Origin: Clostridia bacterium
GTDB lineage: Bacteria > Bacillota > Clostridia > Oscillospirales > CAG-272
Assembly: GCA_017540285.1 (NCBI GenBank)
Contig: JAFYBI010000483.1
Location: forward strand, 1 to 8,186
Reading direction: 5' to 3'
Length of the DNA: 8,186 nucleotides
Under the pieces are notes generated by a model. That model was not told the origin of the DNA. It saw nothing but the letters and a program-made list of their open reading frames with translations, and made no database searches. Below, piece by piece: positions 4,043-8,186 of this stretch. A program made the translations under genes and the position numbers. Position 1 is the first letter of the stretch. Each line of letters opens with the position of its first letter.

Positions 4043-6226
4043 TTACGGCTGATACCCCGAGCCGTAGAAATCGTCGCCGACGAAGATCCATCCGCCCGCG
4101 CCGCCAGCACCGGAATCGTACCAGTCGCCGTCCCCCTCGGAACCGCTGTCCACGGTCCCGTCGGACCAGCTGAAGCCGCCGCCCCCGGTTCCCGAGGAAT
4201 CGGATCCGGACGTGTCGCCGCCGGATACCGGTCCGGGATCGGTCGTGACGGGCTGCTCGGTCACGGGAGGCTGTTCGGTCGTACCCGACCCTGTACCCGT
4301 ATCCGTGCCGCTCCCCGCGTTCCAGTCGGAGACACCGCCGTCCCATGTCGTCCCGCCGCCGTTCCAGTTGCCCCAGGAGGTCCCGGCATCGGTCGACGTG
4401 CCCGCTCCGGTATTCCCGGCTGACGCGGTATCGGTGCCGTTTTCCGGCTCGTCGGTTTTTTCATCCTTTTTCTCGTCGTTCGAGAGGAGCAGCTTGTCGT
4501 TCGACCATGTGTAATCGCTCTTCTCGGGGATGCGCGTTCCGTCTCCGGTGTAATAGGAGCCGCCCGAGATGGTAAGCTCCAGACCGTCGAATTCCGCGAC
4601 GGACTGCCACGGTTCGATGCTCTGCTTCATCACCGTTCCCACGGGCGTCTGCCACGACTGCGCATAGATCACGCGGCTGACGGTCACGCGGTTCTGCTTG
4701 GCGAGGATATACGCCTCGGCCTCCGAATGCCCGATGAAATCGGGGACGACGGTCTGTGTCTGTTCGCTGCCGTTGCTGACGTAGACCGTGACGATCTCGT
4801 TTTCCTTCATGACCGACCCGACCTCGGGTTCCGTGCCGATCACGTAGCCGACCTCGAAGACGGAGTTCTCGACGTTCTCCGTCCGCACGCGCAGACCGAG
4901 CTTGCGCAGCTCCGCTTCGACGAGGCGGTAGTCCCGCACGGAATAGTCCGCCAGGGTGATCGTCTTCTCGCCCTGCGAAACGGTGAGCGTGAGCTCGCAT
5001 TTCTGCTTGCCGGGGAGGATCTTGCGGACCTCGCCGGGCAGCGGCTCCTGCTCTACGATGACGTTCGCGGCCGCCCTGTCGTTATATTGGAAGACGATCT
5101 TGTAGTCGTAGCTGTCGCCGTTCTTCTTCAGCCAGTCCTCGAGCCGCTCGTCGTAAATGTGCCCGACGAATTCGTCGACCGTCAGCATGCGGTAGTTGTT
5201 CATCGAACTGTTGAAGAAGAGCTTGTTGACGAGGTAGTACGCCGCGATGCCAGCCGTGATGAGGAAGGCCAGCGTCACGCCCATGATGATCGGGAACATG
5301 GCGCGGCTCGACTTCTTCGTGACGGTCCTGACGGGCGTGCTCTTCGCCGTCTTCTTCTGCGGCTTGGCTTCCTTGAAGATGATCTTCGGATTCTCGCGCA
5401 GCTTGACGAGATGTCCGAGCATTTCCTCCGCGCTCTGATAGCGTTCGGCGGGATCCTTCTCCATCGCCTTGAGGATGATCTGCTCGAGTCCCTGCGGGAT
5501 GTGCGGGTTGATCTCGCGCGGCGCGGTGGGTTCGTCGTTCACCTGTCTCAGCGCGATGGAGACCGGCGTGTCGCCCGTGAAGGGGAGCTGCCCCGTCGCC
5601 ATTTCATACATCATGACGCCGAGGGAGTAGAGGTCGCTCCGCCCGTCGATCTCGCCGCCCGTGACCTGCTCGGGGCTGATATAGTAGACCGTGCCGATCG
5701 CCTTGTCGGTGACGGTAACGGTTTCCGCGTTCGGGCGCTTGGCGATGCCGAAGTCCATGACCTTGATGACGCCGTTTTTGAGGAGCATGATGTTCTGGGG
5801 CTTGATGTCCCGGTGCACGATCCCCTTCTTGTGCGCGTGGTCGAGGGCGCGGAGAATCTGCGTGGTGTAGCTGATGATTTCGCGAAGGTTCAAAACCTCG
5901 CGGTGCTGCATGTAGTTCTTGAGGGTGATGCCCTCGACGAACTCCATGACGATATACTTGATGTTCTCCCGCACGCTCACGTCGTAGATGCTGGTGCAGT
6001 TGGGGTGCGAGAGCATGGCGACGGTTTTCGATTCGTTGATGAACCGTCTGACGGACTCCTGATCTTCGGCAACCTCGTCCTTCAGGATCTTGACGGCCAC
6101 GGTGCGGCGCATGAGCAAATCGGTCGCCTTGAAGACGATCGCCATGCCGCCCACGCCGATGACCTTTTCGATCCGGTACCGGTTGTCGAAAACAAGTCCG
6201 ACGTATTTTTCATATACATCCATCAT
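4043..6226 (-). CDS. prkC: PASTA-domain Ser/Thr protein kinase PrkC (Stk1 type)
   Basis: Membrane Hanks-type kinase of 727 residues that senses muropeptides/lipid II through extracellular PASTA domains and phosphorylates cell-wall, translation and growth targets; in B. subtilis it also triggers germination. Order of parts: kinase domain (about 18-275) with P-loop GVGGMAIVFK (24-33), K46 (AVK), HRDIKPQN (138-145, D140), DFG (158-160), a Thr-rich activation loop (169-179) and SPEQ (184-187); a basic juxtamembrane stretch (285-308); one membrane segment (about 311-335); three PASTA repeats (about 346-418, 420-487, 489-556); and a 171-residue low-complexity tail rich in Gly, Ser, Thr, Asp and Trp ending FYGSGYQP. 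All catalytic residues are present. The tail is unusual, since many PrkC proteins stop soon after the last PASTA. I start at the ATG at 6226 (GGAG 9 bases upstream, 25 bases after the prpC stop); an ATG at 6301 would overlap prpC and add 25 residues unlike the family. Confidence 0.95.
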   Translation of the reverse strand: MMDVYEKYVGLVFDNRYRIEKVIGVGGMAIVFKATDLLMRRTVAVKILKDEVAEDQESVRRFINESKTVAMLSHPNCTSIYDVSVRENIKYIVMEFVEGITLKNYMQHREVLNLREIISYTTQILRALDHAHKKGIVHRDIKPQNIMLLKNGVIKVMDFGIAKRPNAETVTVTDKAIGTVYYISPEQVTGGEIDGRSDLYSLGVMMYEMATGQLPFTGDTPVSIALRQVNDEPTAPREINPHIPQGLEQIILKAMEKDPAERYQSAEEMLGHLVKLRENPKIIFKEAKPQKKTAKSTPVRTVTKKSSRAMFPIIMGVTLAFLITAGIAAYYLVNKLFFNSSMNNYRMLTVDEFVGHIYDERLEDWLKKNGDSYDYKIVFQYNDRAAANVIVEQEPLPGEVRKILPGKQKCELTLTVSQGEKTITLADYSVRDYRLVEAELRKLGLRVRTENVENSVFEVGYVIGTEPEVGSVMKENEIVTVYVSNGSEQTQTVVPDFIGHSEAEAYILAKQNRVTVSRVIYAQSWQTPVGTVMKQSIEPWQSVAEFDGLELTISGGSYYTGDGTRIPEKSDYTWSNDKLLLSNDEKKDEKTDEPENGTDTASAGNTGAGTSTDAGTSWGNWNGGGTTWDGGVSDWNAGSGTDTGTGSGTTEQPPVTEQPVTTDPGPVSGGDTSGSDSSGTGGGGFSWSDGTVDSGSEGDGDWYDSGAGGAGGWIFVGDDFYGSGYQP

Positions 6227-6251
6227 AGCGATGCGCTCCGATCCATCCAGT

Positions 6252-7034
6252 TCATACCGACAGGACGACGGCCGTGACGTTGTCGGTGCCGCCCCGTTCA
6301 TTCGCGAGATCGATGAGACGCTCGCATGCTTTCTGAGCCGATTCCGCGGACATCATGACCGGAAGCTCCGGCCAGGGGGACGCCTCGCAGACGATTTCGC
6401 GGATCTCCTCCGGCTCCACGTGGTTGGTCAGTCCGTCCGAACAGAGGATATACACCGAACCGGGGGCCGCGGTCTCTTCGAAGAAATCGGGATCGACCGT
6501 TTTGTAAGTACCGACGCAGCGGGTGATGATGTTCCGATTGCGGCTGGTCTTCGCCTGTTCCGCGGTGATGCGGCCGGAATCCACCCACTCCTGCACGACG
6601 GAATGGTCGTGGGAAATCTGTCTCACGCCGGATGCGTCCGCCAGATAGAGGCGGGAATCCCCGACGTTGACGGCGTAGACGTGCTGACCGAGCAGAAGAA
6701 GCCCGACGAGCGTGGTGCCCATGCCCTCGAGCGCGGGATCGTCCTGCGCCGTCCGGTAAACCGCGCGGTTCGCTTCCGTCACGGCTTTCGACAGGATATC
6801 GACGATCTCGTCGCCCGGCAGTCCGAAGAACGAGGGATTCTTCTTCTCCGCCTCGTCCATGACCTCCGCGAAAGCGCGCACCGCCACGGCAGACGCGGTA
6901 TCCCCTCCGTTCGCGCCGCCCATGCCGTCGCAGACAAGCGCGTACAGGACATCCTGCGCGTATTTGTGGATGATGAAATTGTCCTGGTTGGCAGAGCGTC
7001 TTCTTCCTACGTCAGTCTTACCGTAAAAAAACAT
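6252..7034 (-). CDS. prpC: PP2C-family Ser/Thr protein phosphatase PrpC (Stp)
   Basis: Metal-dependent cytosolic phosphatase of 260 residues that reverses PrkC phosphorylation, including on the kinase itself and on RsgA. The bacterial PP2C motifs are all present: RRSANQD (12-18), VCDGMGG (34-40), GMGTT (104-108), VGDSRLYL (124-131), DHS (143-145), CSDGLTN (198-204) and GGTDNVT (248-254). The predicted metal ligands D18, D36, D200 and D251 are intact. There is no membrane segment. The ATG at 7034 (MFFYGKTDVG, the normal family start) has GAGGAG with 7-base spacing; a GTG at 7079 would add 15 residues that include the Shine-Dalgarno region itself. It is the first gene of the likely prpC-prkC-rsgA-thiN-spoVM operon, with prkC starting 25 bases later. 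Confidence 0.95.
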   Translation of the reverse strand: MFFYGKTDVGRRRSANQDNFIIHKYAQDVLYALVCDGMGGANGGDTASAVAVRAFAEVMDEAEKKNPSFFGLPGDEIVDILSKAVTEANRAVYRTAQDDPALEGMGTTLVGLLLLGQHVYAVNVGDSRLYLADASGVRQISHDHSVVQEWVDSGRITAEQAKTSRNRNIITRCVGTYKTVDPDFFEETAAPGSVYILCSDGLTNHVEPEEIREIVCEASPWPELPVMMSAESAQKACERLIDLANERGGTDNVTAVVLSV

Positions 7035-7054
7035 GTGACATCTCCTCGATCTTC

Positions 7055-7082
7055 CCTGATTGCTCAGGATCCGTCTCACGGA
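7055..7082 (-). other. Two small tandem hairpins in the prpC leader
   Basis: CCTGA (7055-7059)/TCAGG (7064-7068) with a 4-base loop, and TCCGT (7070-7074)/ACGGA (7078-7082) with a 3-base loop, are separated by one base and end 7 bases before the prpC Shine-Dalgarno sequence (complement of 7041-7047). They could keep the ribosome site open or stabilise the 5' end. They are short, and similar pairs can arise by chance in GC-rich DNA. Confidence 0.35.
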
Positions 7083-7144
7083 CAGGCGTCGGAGCGGCCG
7101 GATGCGCGTTCCCTTCCGGGTCGGCGGGGATATGAGCCGCGGGC

Positions 7145-7190
7145 ATACTGGTATCTAATGTATTATACGTCAAATATATTGACAGTTCTT
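7145..7190 (-). promoter_or_regulatory. Candidate prpC operon promoter overlapping a palindrome
   Basis: This is the most AT-rich part of the 265-base gap between rlmN and prpC. On the minus strand, TTGACG (7173-7168), 17 bases, CAGTAT (7150-7145) is a reasonable sigma-A promoter. A perfect TATAAT (7167-7162) also lies here, but the sequence 17 bases before it (AAGAAC) is a poor -35. Either would give a leader of about 100-120 bases. The palindrome GTCAA-ATATA-TTGAC (7169-7183) covers the TTGACG hexamer and looks like an operator. The rest of the gap (7191-7299) holds a CGGAGG/CCTCCG hairpin (7250-7269) after rlmN without a T-tract, and no gene. Confidence 0.4.
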
Positions 7191-7299
7191 TCGGATTTCT
7201 TGAATTCTCTTCGTTTATCACGTGAAAAGGCGGTGAATATTTGGGGATTCGGAGGAAAATCCGCCTCCGCTCCCGTCCGGTTTTTGTGGATTGCGCACC

Positions 7300-8186
7300 T
7301 CAGGCACCGGACTCCGCCGCACCGGTCTCTCCCCCGGCAGTCTGTCTGCTCAGGCGGAGCTGTCCGCAGGAGGCGTTGATGTCCGCCCCGAGACGACGGC
7401 GGATCGTCGCGTTGACGCCGTGGGAGACGAGCTCGTTCATGAATTCGTTCGCACGGGCCCGCAGCGGCGTCGCAAGCCCCGTTTCCTTCACCTCGTTGAG
7501 CAGGATCAGATTGACGTGGCACGGCGCGCGCATGCCCTTTCTGAGCACGTTCGCGAGGCGCGCGGCATCCTCCCGGCTGTCGTTTTTTCCGGCGATCAGC
7601 GTATATTCGAAGGAGACGCGGCGTCCGGTCTTTTCGAAGTACGCGCGGCAGGCCGCAAGCAGCTCGGCGATGGGATACCGCCGGTTCACGGGCATGAGCG
7701 CGCTCCGCGTTTCGTCGTCCGAGGCGTGGAGCGAGACCGAGAGGGTCACGGGGAGCCCTTCCTCCGCCAGATCGTAGATGCGCGGGACGAGGCCGCAGGT
7801 GGAGAGCGAGACGTGCCGCAGTCCGATCCCCATGCCCCGCTCGTCTGAGACGAGACGCAGGAACCGGACGACGCTGTCGTAGTTGTCGAGCGGCTCGCCG
7901 ATGCCCATCAGGACGATCCCGTCGACGCGCTCGCCCGTGTCATACGCGGTGACGGCGGCCTGTCCGAGGATCTCGGAGGCGGTGAGGTTCCGCGCCTTGC
8001 CGTTCAGCGTGGACGCGCAGAACCGGCATCCCATCGCGCAGCCCGCCTGCGAGGAGACGCAGAGGGAGGTCCCGTGCTCGTAGTGCATGAACACCGATTC
8101 GACGCACTCGCCGTCGGTCATGCGGTAAAGGTATTTGACGGTCCCGTCGATCGCGGAGACCAGCTTCCGCTCGACGGCGGGCCGGC
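7300..8186 (-). CDS. rlmN: Dual-specificity 23S rRNA/tRNA adenine C2-methyltransferase RlmN (5' end outside the window)
   Basis: Radical-SAM enzyme that methylates C2 of A2503 in 23S rRNA and of A37 in some tRNAs, supporting decoding accuracy. The reading frame stays open to the window edge, giving 294 visible residues; about 50-70 N-terminal residues are missing compared with the usual length of about 345-380. Visible parts: KLVSAIDGTVKYL (7-19), the 4Fe-4S motif C49-AMG-C53-RF-C56, GIGEPLDN (94-101), STCG (128-131), LSVSLHA (148-154), and the C-terminal RRLGADINASCGQLR (263-277), whose C273 is the methyl-carrying cysteine. The apparent Met at visible residue 22 is internal, because homology continues upstream of it. 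This order, rlmN then prpC, is the same as in B. subtilis. The long AT-rich gap before prpC suggests the downstream genes also have their own promoter. Confidence 0.95.
   Translation of the reverse strand, partial: RPAVERKLVSAIDGTVKYLYRMTDGECVESVFMHYEHGTSLCVSSQAGCAMGCRFCASTLNGKARNLTASEILGQAAVTAYDTGERVDGIVLMGIGEPLDNYDSVVRFLRLVSDERGMGIGLRHVSLSTCGLVPRIYDLAEEGLPVTLSVSLHASDDETRSALMPVNRRYPIAELLAACRAYFEKTGRRVSFEYTLIAGKNDSREDAARLANVLRKGMRAPCHVNLILLNEVKETGLATPLRARANEFMNELVSHGVNATIRRRLGADINASCGQLRLSRQTAGGETGAAESGA

Noticed and set aside
4727..6277. Open frame of 516 codons on the plus strand opposite prkC
   Set aside because: It lies antisense to an unmistakable kinase; its Asp/Val/Leu/Arg-rich product has no family motifs and reflects GC-rich codon bias.
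6227..6301. Longer prkC starting at the ATG at 6301
   Set aside because: No ribosome site precedes it, it overlaps prpC by 50 bases, and the extra 25 residues do not fit PrkC N-termini; the ATG at 6226 has GGAG at good spacing.
7018..7221. Minus-strand 67-codon frame in the rlmN-prpC gap
   Set aside because: It has a GTG start without a Shine-Dalgarno sequence, runs through the promoter-like AT-rich block and overlaps the prpC start; composition is not protein-like.
7250..7269. CGGAGG/CCTCCG hairpin as an rlmN terminator
   Set aside because: The minus-strand tail is AATCCCCAAAT with no T-tract, so it does not qualify as an intrinsic terminator.
1..8186. Mobile elements, CRISPR arrays, tRNA or rRNA genes
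   Set aside because: No transposase or integrase motifs, no regularly spaced repeats, and no tRNA or rRNA signatures were visible on either strand.

Overview
This GC-rich window looks chromosomal and comes from a spore-forming Firmicute, most likely a clostridial gut-type bacterium. The reasons are the conserved Firmicutes gene order rlmN - prpC - prkC - rsgA - thiN - spoVM (known from Bacillus subtilis, where rpe also sits between rsgA and thiN), a recognisable SpoVM sporulation peptide, and an N-acetylhexosamine kinase of the type used for host-glycan amino sugars. I see no mobile element, CRISPR array, tRNA or rRNA. Species cannot be named from the sequence alone.

Layout. Positions 1-459 are noncoding: a very long imperfect hairpin (47-121), a GC-rich stretch with a small terminator-like hairpin (230-248), a tandem 11-base repeat, and an AT-rich leader. 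The plus-strand gene nahK (460-1545) follows, with an unusual ribosome binding site in which a 6-bp hairpin sits between the Shine-Dalgarno sequence and the ATG. A perfect 13-bp bidirectional terminator (1554-1586) separates nahK from everything else, which all lies on the minus strand.

Reading the minus strand in its own direction from the right-hand edge: rlmN (5' end outside the window), a 265-base AT-rich intergenic region with promoter-like hexamers and a GTCAA-N5-TTGAC palindrome, then prpC (PP2C phosphatase), prkC (PASTA Ser/Thr kinase), rsgA (ribosome-assembly GTPase), thiN (thiamine pyrophosphokinase), spoVM (28 residues), a terminator, and finally a small helical protein of unknown function that converges on nahK.

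How they fit together: PrpC and PrkC form the eukaryotic-type phosphatase/kinase pair that senses the cell wall through PASTA domains. In B. subtilis RsgA (CpgA) is a known PrkC substrate. SpoVM marks the forespore membrane for coat assembly. Spacing is tight from prpC to spoVM (25 nt, 81 nt with a hairpin, a 34-nt overlap, 69 nt), consistent with one operon that links signalling, ribosome assembly and sporulation. I found no clearly new multi-gene system. The points most worth following up are the easily missed spoVM gene, the hairpin-spanned nahK start, the 75-nt hairpin, the long acidic/Gly-rich tail on PrkC, the insertion in RsgA, and the uncharacterised protein next to spoVM.
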